DNA of 64,000 bases from an uncultured Bacteroidota bacterium. Its GTDB lineage: Bacteria > Bacteroidota > Bacteroidia > JADZBD01. A program made the position numbers and the translations under genes. Location: assembly GCA_937924855.1 (NCBI GenBank), contig CALEYQ010000069.1, forward strand, positions 9,967 to 73,966. The letters run 5' to 3'. Below the pieces are notes generated by a model that was given only the letters and a program-made list of their open reading frames with translations, did no database searches and was not told where the DNA came from. Below are positions 34,899 to 44,500 of this stretch, one piece after another (the stretch's first letter is position 1; the number at the start of each line of letters is the position of its first letter).

Positions 34899-36657
34899 GT
34901 ACAAATTTATTAAAACTCCTGAATTCATCACCTGAGCCGGTTCCTATCCAATTCCCAACGGGCGCATTGAATCCGCTTTTTGGCTTGGAAAATACAGCTT
35001 CCGGAAGGAGCCCGGCAGCGGCTTTTTTCAACAGGTATTTTTTATCGCCTCCTTTCATCTTTAGTTCAGGTGGAAGTGAGGCAGCAAAAGCAGCCACTTC
35101 GTCATCCAGAAAAGGTGAACGGGCCTCCAATCCGTTGGCCATGGTCATCCGGTCGGCTTTAAACAAAATATCATCAGTTAACCAGGTCATCGCATCAACG
35201 TAAAGGAAACGATCGAGCCAATGCAATCCACGGGTTTTATCATAATGCTTTCTGAATTCATGAACCGGGTCGGTATCGTAAACCAAATCTTTAAAATCAG
35301 GTCCCATAATCTCCAGTCTTTCTTCAGGACTAAAGAACATGCGCCAGCTATAATGGGCAAAGCAGGCGTCTCCTCTTGAGCCACCGAGGAACTGTCGCAG
35401 TTTATACCGAAAATTAATCTTCCGGTCTGAATGGGTTTTTGAGTTTTTCACCAGTAAATAACCTAGCTTTCGCAAAGCCGGCGGAATCCACTGCAGAGCC
35501 CGGAAATAGCGGTCGGCATTATAGGTAATATAACCCGCAAAAAGTTCATCGGCTCCGTCGCCGGAAAGGACCACTTTCATTTTCTCAAAAGCCAACTGAG
35601 AAACCAGGTACATAGGAATGGAGGAATTATCGGAAAAGGGTTCGTCAAGGGCGTCCAATACACGACTCAGATAATCTTTACCCATTTGGGCATTCATGGT
35701 TCTTTCGGTATGATTGGTTTTCAGAAATGCCGCCATCAATCCGGCATCTTTCAGTTCGCTGTACCCCTCCTCTGCAAACCCGATTGAAAACGTATTGACT
35801 TCACCCGTGTAATGTTTCCTCATCAGGGCGGTTACATAGGAAGAGTCGATTCCGCCACTTAAAAATGCGCCTACAGGAACGTCACTCACCAGGCGTTTTT
35901 TCACCGCTTTTTCCATCAGAAAACGCAATTCCTCAACCAATTCTGATTCGGATTTCCTGCTTTTCGTATAAAAAAAGGATAAATAATCCCAGAATTGGCC
36001 CCGGCCTGTAATCTTTCCGGTTTGATCCACTACCATCCAGGAGGCCGGGGGCATTTTGTTAATTCCCTCATAAAAACTAAGGGGCTGAAGAATGTAGCCC
36101 AGAGCCAGATATTGATTTATTGCTTCGGGGTTAAGCTTCCTGTCCAATCCGGGGTGCTTTAAAATGGCTCACGGTTCAGATGCAAAGCAAAACTCTCCTT
36201 TTCCGCTATGTGAGTAATACAGGGGTTTTTTGCCAAAACGGTCACGGGCTAAAAATAGCTCCCGTCGGTCTTTGTCCCAAAGGGCAAAGGCAAACATTCC
36301 TGAAAAGCGCGAAAGGCATTCTTTTCCCCAGGCTTTAAAACTCTCCAGAATTACCTCGGTATCAGATCGGGTTTTAAAGGAATGTCCCTTTAACTCCAGC
36401 TCTGTTCTGATTTCGGCATAATTATAAATTTCTCCATTAAAAACGATCCAGAATCGGCCGGTATGATCGGCCATAGGTTGGTTACCCTGTTCAGACAAAT
36501 CAATAATTGCAAGCCGCCTGTGGCCTAAGGAGACAAATGGCAAATGTTGAATTCGTTCAGCATCAGGTCCACGATGGGCAAGGGCACGGGTCATTCCTTC
36601 GATTTGACTTGAGCCTAATTCCGTTTTCCCATGAATACATCCGGCAATTCCACACAT
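34858..36657 (-). pseudogene. asnB: AsnB-type amidotransferase (copy 2) interrupted by one in-frame TGA
   Basis: The glutaminase domain (MCGIAGC, AHRGPDAER, FNGEIYNY, ending FCFASEP) stops at TGA 36169-36171. The same frame then continues without any shift as AILKHPG-LDRKLNPEAINQ and the complete synthetase domain (FLSGGIDSS, SGDGADELFAGY, GFNAPVGNW). Read through, it makes about 599 codons, the normal length for WbpS-like AsnB proteins. A CGA-to-TGA change is the simplest explanation. The stop leaves a 162-residue glutaminase fragment. The rest could only be made by internal initiation or readthrough. Genuine nonsense mutation and sequence error cannot be told apart here. Confidence 0.85.
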
Positions 36658-36660
36658 ATT

Positions 36661-37551
36661 TTACCTGCGATTAATAATTTTTTTTAGCATGTTTATGTAA
36701 ATCCCCGGCATCAACAATCCAAAAGGCTTGTGACAAATCAACCTTTTCCACCAAATAAAAAATTCTTCCAGCGAAATTTCATTGGAATGGTTTTTCAGAA
36801 TCCAAAGCGGGTAACGCGAAAGCCAATTATTCTTGAATCCATGGGGTATTTTGTTGCCAATTTCCGGCTGACGAAAAAGATCTGAAAACACCTTATAATA
36901 CTTTTTATAAACCTCATAACCCGGTGAGGAAATGGAATTTTCGGAGTACAAATAAATATTGGTATAGGCATCCGATTCAAACAATGGATATCGGGTGAGA
37001 ACCCTTACCCACATATGCGTGTCCTGTGCCACGGGAATTTCAGGATCAAACAAAAAAGACTCAAAAATTTCCCGATGCAAACATACACTGTTCATCACAA
37101 TTCCTACTTTAAACAAATGAAAAATAGGGTGATCATCAGACTTGCGAAACGAAAACTTCTGTTCCCTGACAGTCCCATCGGCATATTGTCGCTTCATCAA
37201 GGTTCGGTAAAGTCCAGGCACACCTTCATTTTTATCAATTAGCAACTTCAGTTCAGATAAGTGGTTTGCCAACAAAACATCATCATCATCCAAAAAACAA
37301 ACAAATTTCCCTTTGGATTCCCTGATACCAGCGTTTCTTGCTTTATTAGCACCCTTTGAAAGCTCCTGAATAATTTTAACTCTTGAGTCAGCATAATTTA
37401 TGTTCTCAGGCCGGGCAACATTAAAAACAACGATCAATTCAAAATCGGTAAAATCCTGCATCAACACAGACTCAATGGCTCGTTGAAGTTGCCCCTCCCG
37501 ATTAATAGTTGGAATAATGACTGAAAAAAACGGATCCCTTTCAGGGGTCAT
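36661..37551 (-). CDS. Glycosyltransferase, GT2 family
   Basis: A 296-residue GT-A-fold transferase without membrane helices. It has S-V-I-I-P-T-I-N-R at the N-terminus and KGANKARNAGIRES (about residue 65-78). The metal-binding C-F-L-D-D-D-D-V motif is near 87-94. The pattern is of inverting GT2 enzymes that extend polysaccharide chains at the cytoplasmic face. It lies 3 bases upstream of the broken asnB and overlaps asnB copy 3 by 4 bases. Donor unknown. Confidence 0.88.
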   Translation of the reverse strand: MTPERDPFFSVIIPTINREGQLQRAIESVLMQDFTDFELIVVFNVARPENINYADSRVKIIQELSKGANKARNAGIRESKGKFVCFLDDDDVLLANHLSELKLLIDKNEGVPGLYRTLMKRQYADGTVREQKFSFRKSDDHPIFHLFKVGIVMNSVCLHREIFESFLFDPEIPVAQDTHMWVRVLTRYPLFESDAYTNIYLYSENSISSPGYEVYKKYYKVFSDLFRQPEIGNKIPHGFKNNWLSRYPLWILKNHSNEISLEEFFIWWKRLICHKPFGLLMPGIYINMLKKIINRR

Positions 37552-39395
37552 TTTATTTTATTTAAAAAGTGTTTTTCCCATAAATATGGAACAATAGCAT
37601 GCCAAAACTTCCTTGCCATATTATGGTCAATTTGATTTGAGGCCTGAAACTCATTAAACAGCTTACTAACCTTAGCTGAATCTATCAAATTGCAATTTTT
37701 GAAATCAATGGATTCCATTTCATCATAAAAGTATTGTCTCCATCCTCCCTTCAGGTAATTTCCAATGGGGGTTTGAAATCCAATTTTACTTTTCCGAAAA
37801 ACAACTTCAGTGGGTAAAAACTCCTTAACAGCATCGCGAACAATTGCTTTAGTAAATCCATTTTTGACCTTTGATTGCCAAGGCAGAGAAAATGCAAAAC
37901 GAACAAGTCGGTAATCCATGAAGGGCATTCTGATTTCAACACTGCTCATCATGGCATAGCGGTCATAGTTTCTCAATAAGGTAGGCAAAATTGAATCATG
38001 GAAAAGCAGATAAAGATTATAGTTAAAATTACCAAGCTTCTCTATAGGGCCATTTTTGACCGGAATGACAGCGTTAACAAGGTTTCGGAACAGGGTCTTC
38101 TTTCTGGTGAATAAATAACTCAGGTAATGCGAGGCGTTTGATTTTCCCCCATCAGGCAAAAGCTCCGGTGGGTGAAGACCCCGGTACGTTGTAAGAACCT
38201 GGTGTATAGCCCTGGGCGAACAGGTGTCAAGAAAAATCTCAAAAAGGGATTTCCCGTACCCACTCATGGCTTCATCTACTCCATGGCCGTCAAGGGATAC
38301 ACGAACTCCCTTTTTTGCCATTTCTTCATAAACCCTCGACATAGGTATCGGACTGGTGTAATCAATTTCCTCAAAAGCATAGAGGTATTTTCCCAGGTTT
38401 TCAATACCCTCTGCCTGATCAATTGAAATAAAATTCCCGTTAATAGACAAATGGTTTACCACCTTTCTTGCATATTCAGTTTCGTCAAGAAAAGTGTCCG
38501 GAAAGGAAGCGATGAAAGCATTTTGCCAATCTAATTTTTGGGTAGAACCGGCGGACTTACCTAAAAAAGCCATGGCACCTGCAACGGCACTCGAATCCAG
38601 ACCGCCTGACAGGGCAGTTCCCACCGGAACATCGGAACGCATCCTGATTTTTACCGCATCAAGAAAAATTTCCCGGTAGCACTCAACCTGCTCTTCATAC
38701 GTTGGTGGAACCTCTATCAATTCCTGAAGGGTATCCCAATATTTTTCAATCTTGAGGGAATTATTTTTAATAGAATACCACCCATTCGACCCAGCCGGAA
38801 ACCTCAAAATATTATTCACAAGGCATTCCGATCCGGATTCATAACCAAAGGCATTTCCGGCCATAGAAATGAAATTGGGATTTGGTTCAACTTTAGGAAG
38901 GAATGGGGCTAATGCTTTCATTTCTGAACCAAAAACCAATCCTTGTGAATTCCTGATGTAAAAAAGTGGTTTTTTACCGAACCGATCCCTGGAAAAGAAA
39001 ATACGATTCTGGGCAGGCTCATAAATAGCAAAGGCCCACATGCCGTTAAATTTTTTCACGCAGGAGGGACCCCAATGGCGGTAGCTGTTTATTAAAACCT
39101 CCGTATCTGACTGGGTAGAAAATCTAAACCCAAAACCTTCAAGTTCTTTCCGTATCTCGATATAATTATATATTTCCCCATTGAATGTTAACACAAGATC
39201 GTCCGAAAGAAAAGGTTGGGCCGCTGCATCAGATAAGTCAATGATAGAAAGTCGGCGGTGTCCAAATACTACCTCTCCGCCAGGGGATTTCCAGATTCCT
39301 TCACCGTCGGGGCCCCGGTGAGCCAACCGATCAAGCGCATCCTTAAATTTTTCAGCCGGAAATTTAAGTCCGACAACTCCTAGAATTCCACACAT
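37548..39395 (-). CDS. asnB: AsnB-type glutamine-dependent amidotransferase (copy 3)
   Basis: A 615-residue intact protein with C2 of MCGILGV, A-H-R-G-P-D-G-E-G and F-N-G-E-I-Y-N-Y in the glutaminase domain. The PP-loop A-L-S-G-G-L-D-S-S is near residue 255, and S-L-D-G-H-G-V-D-E-A-M-S-G-Y in the synthetase domain. That last motif differs from the usual SGxGxDExxxGY in having H-G-V, as if the copy were specialised. It lies between a GT2 gene and an SGNH-type gene. The likely role is amidation of a sugar acid, not supply of asparagine, by analogy with other polysaccharide-locus AsnB proteins. Confidence 0.91.
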   Translation of the reverse strand: MCGILGVVGLKFPAEKFKDALDRLAHRGPDGEGIWKSPGGEVVFGHRRLSIIDLSDAAAQPFLSDDLVLTFNGEIYNYIEIRKELEGFGFRFSTQSDTEVLINSYRHWGPSCVKKFNGMWAFAIYEPAQNRIFFSRDRFGKKPLFYIRNSQGLVFGSEMKALAPFLPKVEPNPNFISMAGNAFGYESGSECLVNNILRFPAGSNGWYSIKNNSLKIEKYWDTLQELIEVPPTYEEQVECYREIFLDAVKIRMRSDVPVGTALSGGLDSSAVAGAMAFLGKSAGSTQKLDWQNAFIASFPDTFLDETEYARKVVNHLSINGNFISIDQAEGIENLGKYLYAFEEIDYTSPIPMSRVYEEMAKKGVRVSLDGHGVDEAMSGYGKSLFEIFLDTCSPRAIHQVLTTYRGLHPPELLPDGGKSNASHYLSYLFTRKKTLFRNLVNAVIPVKNGPIEKLGNFNYNLYLLFHDSILPTLLRNYDRYAMMSSVEIRMPFMDYRLVRFAFSLPWQSKVKNGFTKAIVRDAVKEFLPTEVVFRKSKIGFQTPIGNYLKGGWRQYFYDEMESIDFKNCNLIDSAKVSKLFNEFQASNQIDHNMARKFWHAIVPYLWEKHFLNKIK

Positions 39396-39400
39396 TTCAT

Positions 39401-40345
39401 CTAATTTAAGGACTTTAACTGTTCAGCAATCAATTTTGAAAACCTGGTTGCCCCATTCTTGTTAAAATGATGAGAATCATAAAAGTCTGCACCCGTAAAA
39501 TAACCATTAAATAATTTATTTCCATCGATCCGAAGCAAGTTATGTTTAGCAGCCAATGAATCCAGGAATCCGTTAGGATCAATATATTGGAAACGATAAG
39601 CGAAAGCCGGATGAACCGGTTGGGTAACCAACACTAATTGCGCATTATTCCTCCGGCAAAGGGCTACAATGCTGTCAAAATATGCAATTTGTTTATCCTG
39701 AATTTTTATTTCCTTGGATTTAAATCCGATGGTGTCCGGCTTGAAAAAATCCGGAGGCAGGTCTGTTTCAACATATCCCCTGCCCATATAAACAGACTTT
39801 GAATAGAGATCAGCATTCACTTTTTCTTTACTGAACATCACCTTGAGCCCTGAACTAAACCTATAGGCAGGAAAACACAAGCGAATTTTGTCTTTTAGGT
39901 TCAATTCCCTATACATAGCCTTTTTGGAACCTCCCTCCCTCATATAATCATAATTGTACATGGCATTTTCAAAGTCGTCAGCAATTTCAAAAGGACCATA
40001 AAAAACTTCCATTAAAACCACTTTCGGATTTTGATAGTCCAGCGCTTCCTTAAGAACAAAAAAACCGGTAAAGGGCGATTGCCCACCTGACCCCAAATTA
40101 AAGGATGTACAATCAAGAATTGTATCAAAAATTACCGGATTAAAGGTTCTGTAACAATGAGAGGAGCCAATAAATAATACATCAATCGTATTCTCTTTCT
40201 GTTTATAAAAATCATCCCACCTTAGACCATGGTCATATATTATTTTTGCCCGGGTTGTTTTTTCCAGCCAAAAACCAAAAGGAGTAACCAAACCCATATA
40301 CAGGAGGCAAAACAAGGCGCAACGAATTAAAAATCTGACTATCAA
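39401..40345 (-). CDS. SGNH/GDSL-like membrane-anchored protein paired with MBOAT acyltransferase
   Basis: A 314-residue protein with an N-terminal membrane helix (about residues 4-24) and a periplasmic SGNH-like domain. The nucleophile block is F-I-G-S-S-H-C-Y (about 58-65) and the C-terminal block D-S-H-H-F-N-K-N-G-A supplies the Asp-x-x-His pair (about 290). The gene lies next to an MBOAT protein, as in AlgI/AlgJ- and DltB/DltD-like pairs where the SGNH partner transfers acyl groups to an exported polymer. The start shown is a TTG. No nearby ATG precedes the membrane anchor, so the exact start is uncertain. Confidence 0.75.
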   Translation of the reverse strand: MIVRFLIRCALFCLLYMGLVTPFGFWLEKTTRAKIIYDHGLRWDDFYKQKENTIDVLFIGSSHCYRTFNPVIFDTILDCTSFNLGSGGQSPFTGFFVLKEALDYQNPKVVLMEVFYGPFEIADDFENAMYNYDYMREGGSKKAMYRELNLKDKIRLCFPAYRFSSGLKVMFSKEKVNADLYSKSVYMGRGYVETDLPPDFFKPDTIGFKSKEIKIQDKQIAYFDSIVALCRRNNAQLVLVTQPVHPAFAYRFQYIDPNGFLDSLAAKHNLLRIDGNKLFNGYFTGADFYDSHHFNKNGATRFSKLIAEQLKSLN

Positions 40346-40413
40346 AACTGGAAATAAATAAAATTAATATTCATTTTAACAGCGTAAAGGGTAATTAGCA
40401 ATGAAAAAAACAA

Positions 40414-41799
40414 CTAAACGCCCCATCGAAAAACCACCGGAATAGGAACTTTTAAATTTCCGAAATCAAGGGGAAATTCCATGTTTCTTCCAAACCACTC
40501 TACAACAACAAGCAGGGCTACAAACAAGCAATGTGGCTTAAGCAGGAATAACAAAATTTGCCCCGGGGCACCCTCAATGAAATTCGGAATATCAGAGATA
40601 AAATTTACGGCGGCGGAAAGGGACTCGGCCCTGAAAAAAATCCAGGCAAAACAAACAATAAAAAATGTTTTACCTATTGAATACAGTTCCCTAAAGGAAG
40701 GGAACAATCTGCCAGTGGCAATGGGATCAAGGTGAGTTCTATTTTTAGCCATCACCAATAGAGGCAGGTAAAAAATGGCATGAAGAAGCCCCCACACAAC
40801 AAAGGTCCAATTTGCCCCGTGCCAAAACCCTGATATTAAAAATACCAGGAATGTATTCCTGATCTTAACTTGTAAAGTTGTTCGGCTACCACCTAAGGGA
40901 ATGTATAAATAATCGCGAAACCAGGTAGAAAGGGAAATATGCCACCTGCGCCAGAATTCTGCAATATCGCGGCTAAAATAGGGGTAATTGAAATTACGCA
41001 TCAATTTAAACCCAAACAATCTTCCGGTTCCAAGGGCGATGTCGGAATAGCCTGAAAAGTCACCATAAATTTGAAAAGCAAACAGTATTGCACCCAGGCA
41101 CAATACGGAACCATTATAGTTGCCCGGGTTATCAAAAATTTCATTTACAGAAACTGCGCAATTATCGGCAATAACCATTTTTTTAAACAAGCCCCACAAT
41201 ATTTGCCGCAATCCCGTAACTGCTTCCCGGTAATCAAACTTTCTTTTCTCCTGAAATTGTGGTAATAGGTTAAACGCTCTCTCAATCGGACCCGCAACTA
41301 ACTGAGGAAAAAAGGAAACAAAGGCTAGGAATACAATGGGGTCGTTTACCGGTTTTAGGTTTCCACGCCAGACATCGATCGAATAGCTAAGGGTTTGAAA
41401 TGTGTAAAAGCTAATTCCAACTGGCAATACTATTTCAAGGGAATCCTGCGAGAACTCCACTCCGAAAAATGAAAAAGCTGCGGAAAATTCCCTGGAAAAA
41501 AAATTAAAATATTTGAAAAAAAATAAAAGGCCCAAATTGCTTACCAGGCTTAACCAAAGAACCCATGGCCTGCGAAGACCCCTGGCCGAATTAGAATAAA
41601 TCACAATTCCGCAAAAGAAATCAATTACAGAACTCAAAACAATCAGGCCTAAAAATCTCCAGTCCCACCAGCCATAAAAAAACAAACTGGCCAGCAAAAT
41701 AAAAAAAGTTTGAATTTTTAAGCCGGCCCGCCCCAGCATCCAGTATATGCAAAATACTATGGGAAGGAAAATAGCAAAATCCAGGGAGTTGAATAACAT
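40414..41799 (-). CDS. MBOAT-family O-acyltransferase (AlgI-like)
   Basis: A 461-residue protein with about ten membrane helices. Typical AlgI segments are present: VLPVGISFYTFQTLSYSIDV (about residues 125-144), FFPQLVAGPIERA (about 170), DFSGYSDIALGTGRLFG (about 255), FWRRWHISLSTWFRDYLYIP (about 275-294), and the catalytic-histidine region S-G-F-W-H-G-A-N-W (about 326). The family moves acyl (often acetyl) groups across the membrane for O-acylation of polysaccharides. It is followed after 68 bases by its likely SGNH partner. The ATG shares one base with the upstream stop (TGATG). Confidence 0.93.
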   Translation of the reverse strand: MLFNSLDFAIFLPIVFCIYWMLGRAGLKIQTFFILLASLFFYGWWDWRFLGLIVLSSVIDFFCGIVIYSNSARGLRRPWVLWLSLVSNLGLLFFFKYFNFFSREFSAAFSFFGVEFSQDSLEIVLPVGISFYTFQTLSYSIDVWRGNLKPVNDPIVFLAFVSFFPQLVAGPIERAFNLLPQFQEKRKFDYREAVTGLRQILWGLFKKMVIADNCAVSVNEIFDNPGNYNGSVLCLGAILFAFQIYGDFSGYSDIALGTGRLFGFKLMRNFNYPYFSRDIAEFWRRWHISLSTWFRDYLYIPLGGSRTTLQVKIRNTFLVFLISGFWHGANWTFVVWGLLHAIFYLPLLVMAKNRTHLDPIATGRLFPSFRELYSIGKTFFIVCFAWIFFRAESLSAAVNFISDIPNFIEGAPGQILLFLLKPHCLFVALLVVVEWFGRNMEFPLDFGNLKVPIPVVFRWGV

Positions 41800-42923
41800 C
41801 AGCTATGAATTAATTCCTTCCAGGAATTGACTAGATTAGAGTAGTTGTAATTCGAATTAACCCTTTGGGAAAGGGCAGTTCCCAAGGCCTGAGCCTCTTC
41901 AGTCGAAAGGCTGGAAATTTGCAGAAGTTTATCCTCCACTTCAACCGCATCTTCGTTGGAAACAAGAAAAGGATAATTTTCCGGAACAACCTCGCGGATA
42001 GCAGGAATATCACTTCCCAGAAAAGGAATTCCGGCCATCATATATTCGAGTACAGCATTGGGGCACCCCTCGGAATACGAAAGAAGAATTCCGCAATGGG
42101 CAATTTTCAAAAGTCCGGAAATGTCATTTGTGCTTTCGATTAAACGAACCCTCCCGTATAGTTTTAAATCAAGAATTAAAGATTTAATATAAAGATATTG
42201 GCGATCGAAATTAGATTTGTCGCCACACAAAATTAGTTTTGCCCTAACCGGATGATGATTGGTTACAAGGGAATGAAATGCCCGCAATAAAACCTCATGA
42301 TTTTTTTCAGGGTAATAATTTCCAATCATTATAAAAACATAATCCGACGCATCAATATCGAGCATTGTCCTCCAAAACTCAGACGAATTTAAGGGCGGAT
42401 TTAAAAAAACACCATTAGGGATTACCTTAAAAAGACCGGGCTTTAATTTCAAAAAATCCTCCATCACCCGTGCCCCATTTTGAGAGTTGGAAACAAACGC
42501 CGTGGGTTTTAAAATCCTAACCAAGGGAAACAATCTTGTAAAGCTACCTCCAATTGGGGTTCCGCCCCTCATTGTAAAAAAACACTTCTTTGCTCCTGTA
42601 AATCTCCAGACAGCATTCACTGCGATGTTAATTGGCTCAGTAAAGGGAATTAAAACGGTGGGTTTAAGAGATCGTAGAAAAAAAACAAAGCGAAACAAGA
42701 CCCTGAATTTTTTAAAGAAAGGAAACCGGGAAAACCCATTGAATTCATTAAAAAAATGGCACTCCACGCCCAATTTTTCAAGTTTCCCGAATAATGGACC
42801 CTTTCCTCCCCGTGTGACCACCACCCCTACCCTATAGCCTTGGGAAATAAATTCCCGGCATAGGTTATAGGTTTGAGTTTCTACTCCACCAAGGGTAAAT
42901 GAAGGAATGATGAAAATGATCAT
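41799..42923 (-). CDS. Glycosyltransferase, GT4 family
   Basis: A 374-residue GT-B enzyme. It starts FIIPSFTLGGVETQTYNL with the glycine-rich acceptor-side loop. The C-terminal domain has MIGNYYPEKNHEVLLRAF (about residues 200-217) and S-E-G-C-P-N-A-V-L-E-Y-M-M-A-G (about 284-298) containing the conserved acidic pair. No signal peptide. It is encoded between an interrupted membrane protein gene (4 bp overlap) and the MBOAT gene (1 bp overlap). Sugar specificity unknown. Confidence 0.89.
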   Translation of the reverse strand: MIIFIIPSFTLGGVETQTYNLCREFISQGYRVGVVVTRGGKGPLFGKLEKLGVECHFFNEFNGFSRFPFFKKFRVLFRFVFFLRSLKPTVLIPFTEPINIAVNAVWRFTGAKKCFFTMRGGTPIGGSFTRLFPLVRILKPTAFVSNSQNGARVMEDFLKLKPGLFKVIPNGVFLNPPLNSSEFWRTMLDIDASDYVFIMIGNYYPEKNHEVLLRAFHSLVTNHHPVRAKLILCGDKSNFDRQYLYIKSLILDLKLYGRVRLIESTNDISGLLKIAHCGILLSYSEGCPNAVLEYMMAGIPFLGSDIPAIREVVPENYPFLVSNEDAVEVEDKLLQISSLSTEEAQALGTALSQRVNSNYNYSNLVNSWKELIHS

Positions 42924-44485
42924 AAATCCGAAAGATAAATCAAGTTCAGGCTGTTTCCGTAATTTTCAATGAAATAATCAAAATTATCAGCCTTGAGCAT
43001 ATCCTCATAAATTTCACTTTGGTGGGCCTCAATTATCAAGGTATTAAGCTGGTAATATCTGATCAGGTCAGGAACAATTTCCACATTTACGCGTGCATAG
43101 GATTCACTATAAACCTTAGAAAAGGAAAACACATCCGTAGAAAGGCTGTTTACCGGATAGTAAAACATTTGAATATCGGGATCAAACAAAAATTTTGAAA
43201 TCTCTGTGCTGTTGCAAAATACCCTTGCATTATTTTTTTCCTTTATTTTCCTGACCAAACCTTCATAGAACAATGCCTGTTCATTAAACCTGTCCCTATC
43301 CCCACCATTGATATTCCGTGACCGGTTTTTATATTGAATTAAAAAATAAAACAGTAACACAAAAGCTGAATAGCAGGTCAAAATTATGAACTGATTTACC
43401 GACAATAGCAGAACGACATTAATAACTAGAAGGGGAAAAACAAATTCAAGATATCTCTCAGGCTCCCCTAAAAAACGGAGGGGCTTAAGGGTTGTAAGCA
43501 AATAAATAATCAGAGAGCAAAAAATCAATTCGGAAAAATGACCGGGGACTCCCATTGCCTTTGAAAACAAAAAAACAAGCAAAGCAGGTATAAAGAAAAC
43601 CCCAATAATTACAGGATTATCAAAAATATAGTTCCAATGATCAGTCTTTAGTTTGTCAACTCTTTTCTTTAAAAGAAGAATAAACTGGGAGGGAATTTCA
43701 ACAAACAGGTCAAGCCAAACAGAAGGCCTTTTTTTAAGAATATAAATTGATGCAAGATATTTTGAATAAAGCACCTTATGCCTCCATTGGCCAAGCATCA
43801 TATTCCGGCCATATTTTGGAAAAAGAACGAAAAGAGAAACAAATGAAAGCAATAGTGAAATAAAAGGAGCGAAATCCAGGGAAACCAGGGAAAAAATTAC
43901 CGAAAAAAACACCAGAAACTGGGTAGCAAACTGACTCGAAAGAATTATCAATAGTCCGGTAATGCCTGTAAGGGCATAAAACAACAAGGGACTCAAATTT
44001 TCTTTTAAAACAAAGCCATACAACAGAACCTGACCAAAAAAAAGTCCCATCCCCCGGGCACTTAAACCGGTATTTTTTGCATTCTATACAAAATATGTAT
44101 AGGTAATAAAACTAAATACAAACACGGCAATACTGATTTGCATTCCGGATAATTGAACAACCTGAAAACGATTCAGGCAAACTAAAAAAAACCAAAAACC
44201 CAAAATTTGAATTACCTGAAAAAAAAGACCCAGAAATGGCGAAAAAGCGAAAATAAACCGATCAGAAAAAAAAGAAAACAACCAGTGAAGAAGCTGGGGG
44301 TAAGAAACAATGTTTTCATTGATAAAATTGGTATGCTTTGTTGCAAACCGGAACCGATTCCTGCGGATCAGGTTGATCAATAGGCTATGATAATAATGGT
44401 CTGAACCGGAAACAATAATTTTCCGGAAAAACAAAAAAACCATTACCGGAAAAAGAAAAGCAACGAAAATCAAAAGTATATTCAT
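42920..44485 (-). pseudogene. Polytopic membrane protein interrupted by one in-frame TAG
   Basis: Two open stretches share one frame and are separated by a single amber codon at 44084-44086. The first (44485-44087) ends FITYTYFV. After TAG the frame continues NAKNTGLSARG-MGLFFGQVLLYGF and runs to 42920. Read through it encodes about 520 codons: about 11 hydrophobic segments, then a soluble C-terminal part (about residues 395-520). The layout is like GT-C transferases or other large membrane proteins of polysaccharide loci. TAC or TAT to TAG would restore a tyrosine. I used the ATG at 44485, not a TTG three codons earlier. Confidence 0.8.
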
Positions 44486-44500
44486 ACCGATCAATCCGGA

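Noticed and set aside
36169..36171. TGA as selenocysteine, tryptophan or alternative genetic code
   Set aside because: Many intact genes in the window end with TGA, the following bases show no obvious selenocysteine-type hairpin, and the expected residue at this place is arginine-like. Point mutation or error is simpler.
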